DNA of 64,000 nucleotides. Origin: Deltaproteobacteria bacterium. GTDB lineage: Bacteria > Myxococcota_A > Polyangia > GCA-2747355. The notes under the pieces are model-generated. The model made no database searches. It worked only from the letters and a program-made list of their open reading frames with translations, and was not told where the DNA came from. The position numbers and the translations under genes are program-made. This document shows, in pieces, positions 31,709 through 39,894 of the stretch. Within the stretch, counting starts at the first letter, position 1. Every line of letters begins with the position of its first letter. The stretch covers positions 1-64,000 of the forward strand of contig JACKDQ010000013.1 in NCBI GenBank assembly GCA_020633415.1. The letters are read 5' to 3'.

Positions 31709-34114
31709 CTATGGCCAAGTGTAGCGCCAGACATAGGTGGCGCCGTCCTGGTGCCAGGCGGCCCACAAGCGCTCACAGCTATCGAGCATCAGGCGTGGCG
31801 TGGAGCTGGACCCGGCGGTCGCCGGCAAGGGGTTGCCCTGCGCTAATCGCTGCGGGGCGGCGGTTCCGCTCTGGCTGTAGATGTGGGCGGTGTACCGGTA
31901 GTCGTCCTTGCTCTCCTGTTCGACCCAGCTTAGCAGGCGCGTACCGTCTTTCTTTTGCAGAACCATCCCGACAAAGGTGTGCCAGCCGTTGCTGTTGTTA
32001 GCGAACGGGCCAACGAGCGGCTTGTAGCTCGCCCCTTGCCAGGCGAGCAAGTGCAGTTGTTGGCGTTGGCCGGCGCTGGCCATTTCCGAGGTAAACAACA
32101 GCAGAGAAGAGAAGCTCGGATCCGGCAACCAGGCGTAGCCGTTCATGTGGAGACCGCCAGCGCTAGCGCCATCGGCGGCGTGCGACTGCCACATGTTCTG
32201 CTTATAGACGCGGATCATCACTTTGTTCACGTCAGCAGCGAACGGTGACGCTTCGCGCCAGGCGACCACGGGGTTGCCGCTGCCGTCGAGCGTCAGCAGC
32301 GGAGAGAAGGCGCTGGACGTTGCCGTGGTTGTGGCGGAAAGGGCGCCGCCCAGCTGTTGCCAGGTGCCGTTGGTGTGCCGGACGACGTAGATGTTGAGCT
32401 CAACGCCGGTGCCAGGCCGGCCGGAAAACGCCAGCAGCGGATTGTCGTTGGCATCGGCCCTCAGGTCAAAGCGGCTGGCGACCGATGGATGAAGGTTACC
32501 TGAAGCGACGCCTAGATCTTTCCACGATCCGTTCTCGTGTCGTCGCACGTAGATCTTGTCGTCCTCGATCCAGGCCAGCAGCAAACCCTTGCCGCTCGCG
32601 GCGAGCGTGGCGAGGGAGGCCCCTTGGTTGGGTACGACATCGAACGCTGCCCACTGCGTCCACTTGCCGTTCTGCATCCGTGCCACTTTGACGACACTCT
32701 CAGCCGTGGCCGTCGGCGCCTCGGTCAGGGCGACAACGGGATTGCTGCCATCAAGCGCGAGACTGGGATGGCTCGTCCACACATTGGTGCCACCTAGTCG
32801 CAGCGGACCACCGCCGATCAGCTCCCAGCCCGCTGTTCCGGCACAGCTCTCGCATTGGCTCGCCACACAGATGTCGGAGGCGGCACAGCAGCTGGCGCCA
32901 CAAGCGACGAAGTCGCACGTGCATTTGCCGGCTTGGCAGCTGGCGTTGGTCGGACAGCTCCCGGTCTGACAGGGATTGCCGCAGCCATCGTCTTGGCCGC
33001 AGGCCTTGCCGACGCAAGAGGGCTTGCAGCACGAGGCATGCTCATCGGTCTGTCCGTCGCAATCGTTGTCCTTGCCGTCGCAGAGCGTCTCTTCGGCTTC
33101 GTAGGTTAGTCCGGCCGCCTTGGCGGTGGCGGCGTAGACCGCGGCATCGCAGGTCAGCCAACCGGCGGCACCGCCGCAGCGTTTCACCGCGCCTTGGCAA
33201 ACACCCGCCTGTTTGTCGCAGTTGGGGGCGACCAAATCGCTTGGCTCGTCGATTTGCGTGTCGCAGTCGTCATCGGCACCGTTGCAGCTTTCGACCGCAG
33301 GACCCACAGTCCAGCGGCAGGCGCCAAAGGTCCCTGCTTCGCACTGGCGCTGCCCGCCACTGCAGCGACCCACGTCAGCACAGGGCTGGGTGTCGCCCGC
33401 CTGGCAGGCGCACTTGCCGTCGCTGCAATCGAGGACGCACTGCCCATCGCTCGGACGGCAGCGCTCATCGGCACCACAGGAGATCGGTGGTGAGAGATCG
33501 AGGCAGTCGTCGGAGTCGTATTGCGCGCAGCGGCTAAAGCTGCGCTCGTCGTTGCAGCGTTGAGTGCCCGCTTGGCACTCGTTTTCGCAGCTAGCCGCGC
33601 AATGCCCCAGCGAGCAAAACGGTGTTGCATCGGGACAGGGCGTAGCACTGGTCCAGACCAAACAACCTTGGGCGTTGCGAACGCAGCGGCGAAGGCCGTC
33701 GGTGAAGCATTGGCGATCACCATCGGCCGAGCAGTCGTCGTTGCATGCCAGACGGAGCGTCAGCGTCACCGCCGTTAGTGCATGTTGGGGTGCGGTCGCC
33801 TTGTTCTCAGCGCGCGCGACTAGACTACCGTCTTGCCAGCCTTCTACCGTCACGGTGAGCTCGGTGTCGGTCCAACTATCGGCAAGCCACACCAGCAAAC
33901 GCAGCTGCTCAGCGTTGGCTTTGGTCGCCGTGTCGACCAAGCGCGCCAACATTTCGCCATCGCTGCGCGAGATCGTCAGCTTCAGTTGATCGACCGTCAG
34001 CGGACTCGCCTTCTGCAGCGTCAAGTGAAGTCCCGAACGCTGATCACTCGCCGAGGAACAGCCGGCGCTGAAGTTGCCGCAAAGCGCGACGAGTAGGAGC
34101 GTGCGAACCGACAA
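31709..34114 (-). CDS. MopE-like Cys-rich lipoprotein with beta-propeller C-terminus
   Basis: An 801-aa lipoprotein (lipobox SAGC, Cys19). The N-terminal ~120 residues form a beta-sandwich-like segment. Residues ~125-420 are a long Cys-rich region with MopE-type calcium or copper binding-like repeats: CNGADDDCDTQIDE, CDGKDNDCDGQTDE, and smaller repeats such as CGQDDGCGNPC. The C-terminal ~370 residues contain tandem ~50-residue blocks (HPSLALDGSNPVVALTEAPT, FSPLLTLDGSGNPVVAWREA) that look like propeller blades. It is a paralogue of the protein at 39895, in opposite orientation. It is predicted to be on the cell surface. Confidence 0.85.
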   Translation of the reverse strand: MSVRTLLLVALCGNFSAGCSSASDQRSGLHLTLQKASPLTVDQLKLTISRSDGEMLARLVDTATKANAEQLRLLVWLADSWTDTELTVTVEGWQDGSLVARAENKATAPQHALTAVTLTLRLACNDDCSADGDRQCFTDGLRRCVRNAQGCLVWTSATPCPDATPFCSLGHCAASCENECQAGTQRCNDERSFSRCAQYDSDDCLDLSPPISCGADERCRPSDGQCVLDCSDGKCACQAGDTQPCADVGRCSGGQRQCEAGTFGACRWTVGPAVESCNGADDDCDTQIDEPSDLVAPNCDKQAGVCQGAVKRCGGAAGWLTCDAAVYAATAKAAGLTYEAEETLCDGKDNDCDGQTDEHASCCKPSCVGKACGQDDGCGNPCQTGSCPTNASCQAGKCTCDFVACGASCCAASDICVASQCESCAGTAGWELIGGGPLRLGGTNVWTSHPSLALDGSNPVVALTEAPTATAESVVKVARMQNGKWTQWAAFDVVPNQGASLATLAASGKGLLLAWIEDDKIYVRRHENGSWKDLGVASGNLHPSVASRFDLRADANDNPLLAFSGRPGTGVELNIYVVRHTNGTWQQLGGALSATTTATSSAFSPLLTLDGSGNPVVAWREASPFAADVNKVMIRVYKQNMWQSHAADGASAGGLHMNGYAWLPDPSFSSLLLFTSEMASAGQRQQLHLLAWQGASYKPLVGPFANNSNGWHTFVGMVLQKKDGTRLLSWVEQESKDDYRYTAHIYSQSGTAAPQRLAQGNPLPATAGSSSTPRLMLDSCERLWAAWHQDGATYVWRYTWP

Positions 34115-34347
34115 CTGGCGTCCCTCTTGTTTCAGTGGCTACAGCAGATCGACACACCGAGTGCGTTGAGGTCGCATCCAGGTACGACGGCCGCCGGCGC
34201 GCCGTCCCGAGAGGGTGCTCGGGCACAGCACCGAAACCGACCACTGCCGTCGATCGCACATCGATACTTCAGTGATTTCGGGCTATATGGCGCTCAAGAA
34301 ACCTGACGCCCTGCGATCAAAGTCGTCGCACAGCCAAACCATCGGCC
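34115..34347. other. Intergenic, nothing recognised
   Basis: The 233-bp stretch between two minus-strand lipoprotein genes holds only short open frames. It should carry the promoter of the 801-aa lipoprotein gene. Confidence 0.4.
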
Positions 34348-34944
34348 CTAGCGCGCGTCCCGCTCGACCGGACCGAATTTCAGCGTCAGACGAGTCACCC
34401 AGCGCTCGGGCGTGCCCGTCGGTCGGGCCAGATCGCAGTTCTCGCTGACAAGCTCGCCCTGGCGCACGATCTGCTCGGTCAGGGCAAAGCGACAGTCGCC
34501 CATCTTATCCGATGGCGTCAGGCCATCGTCGTCGAGAACTTCAACGCAGAGGTGGTGGGCAAGCAAGAATTCCAGCGTGTAGTGCCCCATCGCCCCGCCG
34601 AGACCATCGTTGAACTCAGCCCAAGTTGGGTTGTAAGTATTGTCGCGGGCGTAGGTCATGCCTTCGACTTTGGTACCGTCGATTTTCGTTTGGCACGTGC
34701 CTTTCGGCGCTGCCCAACGGATGCGAATGTACGGATCCGGCCGAATGTATTTACCGTAGGTCAGCGGATCCCAGGCGAGCGGCGGCGGCTTCAACTCAAG
34801 CGAGTGACCATATACCCAGAACTCGGTCTGCGGATCGATGGTGGTAAGCTCGCCCTTGCCACTTGCGCCTGCGCCATCCAGATCGTCGAACGCGCCACAA
34901 GCGCCCAGCACCGCAACGAAAACCAAGCTGATTGATCGGGTCAT
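34348..34944 (-). CDS. C2-like lipoprotein
   Basis: A 198-aa lipoprotein (lipobox VLGAC, Cys15). After a short linker the domain reads DPYIRIRWAAPKG, then DNTYNPTWAEFNDGLGG and LCVEVLDDDGLTPSDKMGDC. This is the order of the calcium-binding loops of eukaryotic-type C2 domains (DPY, NTxNPxWxE, DxD...D..G). C2 domains bind Ca2+ and membranes or proteins; their use in a bacterial lipoprotein is unusual. ATG at 34944 gives the signal peptide; the longer frame upstream does not look protein-like. Confidence 0.7.
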   Translation of the reverse strand: MTRSISLVFVAVLGACGAFDDLDGAGASGKGELTTIDPQTEFWVYGHSLELKPPPLAWDPLTYGKYIRPDPYIRIRWAAPKGTCQTKIDGTKVEGMTYARDNTYNPTWAEFNDGLGGAMGHYTLEFLLAHHLCVEVLDDDGLTPSDKMGDCRFALTEQIVRQGELVSENCDLARPTGTPERWVTRLTLKFGPVERDAR

Positions 34945-35175
34945 CGACGTTCTCCCAGCCGATCGACAAAGCAACAGCCGTACCAGAACAACGATCTCGG
35001 AATCGCAAAGGTAAACGCTGTAACGCACGACATGGCTGAGGCTCGCTTGCCCCAACGACTGGCCGCTCGGCAAGCCTGCGGCGGCGCCAGCACCCGGCAG
35101 CGACCCAACTGCACCGGCCGGGTTGCAGCCAGCTGGCACATCAGCACCGAACTTGTCGATGATGAGCTGCGGCGA
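34945..35175. other. Intergenic, nothing recognised
   Basis: The 231 bp between the C2-like lipoprotein gene and the next minus-strand gene have no supported coding region. They probably contain the promoter of the lipoprotein gene. Confidence 0.4.
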
Positions 35176-37461
35176 TCAGAGGGCTGGAGACGCCGAGACG
35201 CGCTGGTCAATGTTCAACGTCTTTAGTGCTGCGTTCAAGCGGCGGCGTAGCTCCGACCGCGAAATGCCGGCCTTGACGAGAGCGGCTGAATGGCTCTCCG
35301 TCGCTGCGGTTGTCTGGGAAAGCGCCCGGAGCAACTGTTTGCGCAGCGACGCCGCGCCCCGTGCGCGGGCCACAGCCTTGATGTTTCGTCGCAGCTCCTC
35401 GGCACGGTTGGCGCTTTGCGCGAGACGCTGGCGCAGCTCGCCGATCGCCTCGGCAACCTTGTCCAAGTCTGCCCGCAAGGCCAGCACTGCCTTGAGTCTT
35501 GCGCCGCGGCCACCCTCGAGCAGATTGGCTGCGCCTCGCAGATAGACACGCAACTGCTCGCCGCCCGAACGACCGAACAGGGCAATCCGCCGCCGCACCG
35601 CGCGCCTTTCGCGCAGGTCGACAACCGAACGGGCGCCCGAAGTGATCGGCACTGCAACGAGCAGGCTGGCCGGCCGCTTCTCGCTACCTGGCGGCAACGC
35701 GATCGGCTCGAAACCACTCGCGCGGCGGTGCTTGATCAGCATCTTGCCCGGCGCGTTACTACCAGAACTGATGATATAGCGCGTAATGCGCTCTTCGTGG
35801 TTTTCCACGGTGGCCACACCATCGAGCAGCGTGAGCAACTGCGAGGGGTGCTCCGCGTGGGTCACCTCCTTGCGAACGCGCGTCGACCCGTCGAGCGCAA
35901 AGGGGATCAACGCGCGCTCTCCAGGATGCAACCGACGGATCAACCCTTCGCCCGCAAAGCTCCCTTGGCTCAGTACGGCGATCGGACCCGGCTCCAAGGT
36001 CATCTTACTGCCGTTGATCAGGCGCGCTGCGCGAAAGGGATATCGCGCACTCGCCGCAACCTTGTCGTCTGGTCGGTAGAGGTAGACCTCCTCACCGCGC
36101 ACGCGATGGTCGATCACCGAAACCAGTGCGGACGCCCCGCGCTTGACCGAGAGCAGGCCCGGCAACCGATAGCGAACGCTGCCGGCTATCGAGGCCACAC
36201 CCGCCGCTTGGGCCACAGGCCGTACAGCCGAACGCGCGTGCAGCGCTGAGCTCTGGCCGTCAAGACCCGCGCGTTGAAGGATGCGAAAGGAGACGCGTCG
36301 GCCCTTGGCGTAGGCCTGCGCGGTGCGCTGCAGATCCAGCGGCTGGGTGCTGCCATAGACGCGCACCACCAAGCGCCGATCGGCCACCCCCAGATCGACG
36401 AGCGCGCTACGCACGGCTGCGCTGCGATTGGCCGCCAGCCGCCAGCCGTGCCGCTCATCGAGTGCCGCATGCCCTTGTACCTCCACACGGCCGATCTGAG
36501 GATTGCCCTTGAGCGTTGCGGCAATCGCCTTGAGCAACGGCCGCGAAAGCGCGCGAATGCGCGCCGAGTCGCGCTGGAAGTAGATCTTGTCCAAGATCTC
36601 GATCCGCCCCTTGCGCACCTCCACGCGCGCGAAGTCGGGGCAACCATCGTCATCTTTGTAGCCGTTGTAGGTTTCCGGTTCGTTGGGGCACTTGTCGTCG
36701 ACGTCCAAGACGCGGTCACCGTCGTTGTCGGGGTCAGGGCAGCCGTCGGTATCCTGAAAGCCATCTTTATCCTCCGGCGCCTCGGGGCACGCATCCACAT
36801 CGTCAGCAATACCGTCGCCGTCGGCGTCACCCGTTCGCTGAGCGTAGCGTTCGGCAAAGATAGCCACCCTGCTCAGTGGCTGCGCCATCCCGCCTAGCAG
36901 ATGCGGCCGCGGCACGAAGCGCGGGGTCTTGAGGTCGAGGGCAAAGCTCAACGGTGTACCCGTGGCCAAAGTCAATCGCACGTTGGCCCAATCGTGCTCG
37001 GTCGCGTTGGCGATCATCGCCCATCCCTGCAGCACGGCGTGACCCGACGGCGTTGTGGGCAAGACTAAGCGATAGGTCGCACGCCACGCAGGCGCTGGTA
37101 TCGCGTAGCTCAGGCGCATGGGGCGCCCCTTGGCGTTGCCCAGCACAACCTCGATCGCGACGCGCCTTTCCTTGTGTGCTGCCCTTCCCGGCGCAGCGCT
37201 CGGCGAGCCACTGGGCAACACGGCGCTAATCGTCGGACGCGCGCTGCGCCCACTTTCGTCGATCACGGTCAGCGTCTTGAGCACATCGTCGACCGCGCTG
37301 GCGCGCAGAACCAAGCGCACGCGCTCGCTCTGTACCCGACCGCTTTGTTCGAAATAGCCCACACCGTTGCGGTAGAGCACGACGTGTTTCAGAGACAGTG
37401 GCGCGACGCGGCCATGACCGCACGCAGTGAGAGCAACAATAGTGATGAGTAGCTGGCGCAT
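35176..37461 (-). CDS. DUF4139-like lipoprotein with inserted TSP3 repeats and OmpA domain
   Basis: A 761-aa protein with lipoprotein signal (LTAC, Cys14). Residues ~20-190 begin a DUF4139-type mucin-like/beta domain (VVLYRNGVGYFEQSGRV, ASAVDDVLKTLTVIDESGR). Residues ~210-285 are thrombospondin type-3 calcium repeats (DADGDGIADDVDACPEAPED, DPDNDGDRVLDVDDKCPNEP). Residues ~285-395 are an OmpA-type peptidoglycan-binding domain (KIYFQRDSARIRALSRPLLK, VEVQGHAALDERHG). The DUF4139 part then resumes (~430-640), and the last ~100 residues are coiled coil. So a calcium-repeat/OmpA module is inserted in the middle of a DUF4139 protein. It could link the surface to the cell wall. Confidence 0.85.
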   Translation of the reverse strand: MRQLLITIVALTACGHGRVAPLSLKHVVLYRNGVGYFEQSGRVQSERVRLVLRASAVDDVLKTLTVIDESGRSARPTISAVLPSGSPSAAPGRAAHKERRVAIEVVLGNAKGRPMRLSYAIPAPAWRATYRLVLPTTPSGHAVLQGWAMIANATEHDWANVRLTLATGTPLSFALDLKTPRFVPRPHLLGGMAQPLSRVAIFAERYAQRTGDADGDGIADDVDACPEAPEDKDGFQDTDGCPDPDNDGDRVLDVDDKCPNEPETYNGYKDDDGCPDFARVEVRKGRIEILDKIYFQRDSARIRALSRPLLKAIAATLKGNPQIGRVEVQGHAALDERHGWRLAANRSAAVRSALVDLGVADRRLVVRVYGSTQPLDLQRTAQAYAKGRRVSFRILQRAGLDGQSSALHARSAVRPVAQAAGVASIAGSVRYRLPGLLSVKRGASALVSVIDHRVRGEEVYLYRPDDKVAASARYPFRAARLINGSKMTLEPGPIAVLSQGSFAGEGLIRRLHPGERALIPFALDGSTRVRKEVTHAEHPSQLLTLLDGVATVENHEERITRYIISSGSNAPGKMLIKHRRASGFEPIALPPGSEKRPASLLVAVPITSGARSVVDLRERRAVRRRIALFGRSGGEQLRVYLRGAANLLEGGRGARLKAVLALRADLDKVAEAIGELRQRLAQSANRAEELRRNIKAVARARGAASLRKQLLRALSQTTAATESHSAALVKAGISRSELRRRLNAALKTLNIDQRVSASPAL

Positions 37462-37525
37462 GTCATGACAAGCGCCCAGGCGTGCAAAAGGTTACACCGC
37501 GCCCATTGTTGCGCCAGAGCTGCGC

Positions 37526-39247
37526 CTAGGGCTTCGCGAAGCGAATCAGCCAGCCAGGCCCCTGGATGCGCCTGCTGCCCACGTCCAGCGGCTGATAGGA
37601 CCAGCCAACCGCATAGATCGCACCCTGGCTATCCATCGCGCCACCGGGCATCGCGTCAACATCAGCGCTGCCGAAGGTCCGGGTCAGATCGATGCTCCCT
37701 GCGCCATCGAGGCGCATGACGAACAAGTCGCGCCAACCGCGCGCGGCGATCGGGCCGCTGCCAAAGTCGACGCTGTCCTGAAAATAGCCGCCAGCAACGA
37801 TCACATCGTTAGCGCCGCAAAGGACCCACTCCACCCCATCGTCGCGCGCACCACCAAAAGAGGTAACGAAGATCAGCTTGCCGTTGGGGTCGTACTTGGC
37901 GATCGCTGCGTCGTTGCGTCCATTGCCAATGCGCTTCACACTTGGCGAAAAGTCAGCGCTTTCGAAGAAAAGCCCACCGACGACCAGGTTGTCTTTGCTG
38001 TCGAAGCAAAGCGAGAACGAACGGTCGTTGCCGGTTCCGCCGATGCGCCGCTGCCAGACCAACTTTCCGCCGGGATCGAACTTGGCCAGAAAGATATCCT
38101 CGCCACCTGCTGAGATCAGCGTGCCTGCTCCGAGATCGGTGCTGACCTCGAACACCCCGGCAACAACCACGTTGCCCTTGCTGTCGACCGCGATCGCGGT
38201 GCCTCGCTCTTTGTGCTTGCCGCCCAGCACAAACGACGCCTTGTGCGCGCCATTGCGATCAACACGCGCGAAGAAGCCAAAGCTGCCCAATGCACCGATA
38301 CCCGCTGCCGGCGCCAAACGGCCACCGCCAAAGTGGGTAGAATGCGTAAAATTTCCGGTAAGCAGCACATCACTGCCGGTCGAGCCGATCGCAAACAACG
38401 ATGTCACCGAGCTCGGCTCGCTCGCATCACCATAGGAAGTGTGAGAGCCAACCTTTCCGCTGCTGTCGTAGCGGACCAATACCGCGTCGCCTCGGCTCTT
38501 GGCTTGTATCGTCGCTCCCTGGAGGACGAGCGTCTGCGGGTTTTGGATACCGACGAACACGCCACCTTGCGCATCCGTCGCTAGCTGGATCTGCGGAGCT
38601 GACCAGAACGTAGACAATTTGTACTGCTCGGCGAAGCGCAGCGTACCGTTCTGGCGGTTGTAGCTGGCGATGAATCGGTCGCCTCCGGCGGTCTCGACCA
38701 GCTTTGTCCCACCAAGTTCGACGTCCTTGAAGAAACTGCCTGTGATGTAAGGGTTGTCGTCTCCGCCAACCGCAACATGAAAAGGACCACTGTTGTTGGT
38801 CGAGCTAGCAAACGAGCGAATCCAGTCCACGCAGAGCGGACCGGCGATCGCCGTTAACGCAACTTTCGATATTGCCGGCTGGCAGCTGGCGCAGCCGTCG
38901 TCGGCGACCTGCCCATTTTGGTAACATCGGCCAGCGACCAGACATTGATCAATGCCTGGGCAGGGCGGTGACGCTGCACCGTCGGCGACCTGCGCATCGA
39001 CAGGCGAGCCGTCAGCGGCGACGCCCGCCTCAGCAAACGTGGCGTCCACATCAACGCGCGTATCGAACAGCAGACGCTGATCCGCTCCAGAAGGCGCGCC
39101 ATCGTTCGCCCCTAGGTCGACGCGTCGCAGATCTGTACGCAGACCAGCGTCACCATCTTTCGGCGCCGGGCCGCTGGCCTGGCAGCTGCCGACGAGCACC
39201 ACGTACAGTACCGCGCTGCCGTAGCGCCTCTTGTTTCCAGCCAGCAT
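37526..39247 (-). CDS. Lipoprotein with delta-60-like propeller repeats
   Basis: A 573-aa lipoprotein. ATG at 39247 begins MLAGNKRRYGSAVLYVVLVG with lipobox VGSC. A ~70-residue Asp/Ala-rich spacer and a small Cys cluster (CPGIDQCLVAGRCYQNGQVA, GCASCQ) follow. The rest consists of ~45-60-residue repeats (DAQGGVFVG, DSKGNVVVAGVFEVSTDLGA, DSKDNLVVGGLFFESADFSP, GANDVIVAGGYFQDSVDFGS) like the SBBP/delta-60 propeller repeats of myxobacteria. It is a surface protein of unknown ligand. Its start region is duplicated at 45048-45106. Confidence 0.85.
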   Translation of the reverse strand: MLAGNKRRYGSAVLYVVLVGSCQASGPAPKDGDAGLRTDLRRVDLGANDGAPSGADQRLLFDTRVDVDATFAEAGVAADGSPVDAQVADGAASPPCPGIDQCLVAGRCYQNGQVADDGCASCQPAISKVALTAIAGPLCVDWIRSFASSTNNSGPFHVAVGGDDNPYITGSFFKDVELGGTKLVETAGGDRFIASYNRQNGTLRFAEQYKLSTFWSAPQIQLATDAQGGVFVGIQNPQTLVLQGATIQAKSRGDAVLVRYDSSGKVGSHTSYGDASEPSSVTSLFAIGSTGSDVLLTGNFTHSTHFGGGRLAPAAGIGALGSFGFFARVDRNGAHKASFVLGGKHKERGTAIAVDSKGNVVVAGVFEVSTDLGAGTLISAGGEDIFLAKFDPGGKLVWQRRIGGTGNDRSFSLCFDSKDNLVVGGLFFESADFSPSVKRIGNGRNDAAIAKYDPNGKLIFVTSFGGARDDGVEWVLCGANDVIVAGGYFQDSVDFGSGPIAARGWRDLFVMRLDGAGSIDLTRTFGSADVDAMPGGAMDSQGAIYAVGWSYQPLDVGSRRIQGPGWLIRFAKP

Positions 39248-39279
39248 CCGGTCCTCCGATCGTTCGGTCGATGCCGAGC
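39223..39279. repeat. Duplicated gene-start region, copy 1
   Basis: The first codons and leader of the 573-aa lipoprotein gene match 45048-45106 at roughly 85% (for example GGTCCTCCGA(T/C)CGTTCGGTCG). Both copies contain CCGACCG/CCGATCG-TT-CGGTCG symmetry, which may be a regulatory site kept by both. Confidence 0.65.
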
Positions 39280-39441
39280 CAATAACCGACACAGATTCGG
39301 TTTTCAACTGCTCGTGCGACGGTGCCGCGCTAGACCGCGAAACGACAGATCGCTCAAGGTAATCGATCATCGATGCAGTTCGCCGTATCGATGCGCAGGA
39401 CTTCACGGGTGCTGATGAACTCACCGGCAAGTTAGTCATCC

Positions 39442-39711
39442 AACGTCCCCGATTATCATCGGCTGCCCGACGGCCAAAAGTCGCACACCCTTTACATCCA
39501 CTCCGGCGGGAAGATCGTCGTCGACGAGAGCTCCGACGGCAGACTGCAACTGAACACACTCGCCTTGCCGCAAGACCGCACCGTGCTGCGCGGACTCTCC
39601 AGCTACATCAAGCGACTCTCAGCACGGCGAGCCGAACAGCTACTGCCGTTGTTGACACCACTGCTGATCCCAGACCAACCCAGCCTTGGCGTGAGCGCGG
39701 AGTATCGATAG
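39442..39711 (+). pseudogene. Gene fragment without a start
   Basis: An open stretch of 89 codons ends at TAG 39711 and reads NVPDYHRLPDGQKSHTLYIH then SGGKIVVDESSDGRLQLNTL and a Leu-rich end. A stop lies immediately upstream and no start codon is available near it. The base usage is coding-like. I take it as the 3' end of a gene whose front was lost. The family is not recognised. Alternative: chance open frame. Confidence 0.4.
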
Positions 39712-39894
39712 CGGGTTGAGGCGCAACAACGACGAAGCAGCAGCAGGAAGTGATTTGGGGGAATTAGGCAACACAACGCGCCACCTCATACGGCGGCGTG
39801 AACGATCGGCACATGGCAACTGCGGTTGCCTATTTCCCTTAATTCAACCTACGTCCCCAGGGCGACAAGCGCCGCGGCCGGTGTCGTATAGAGC

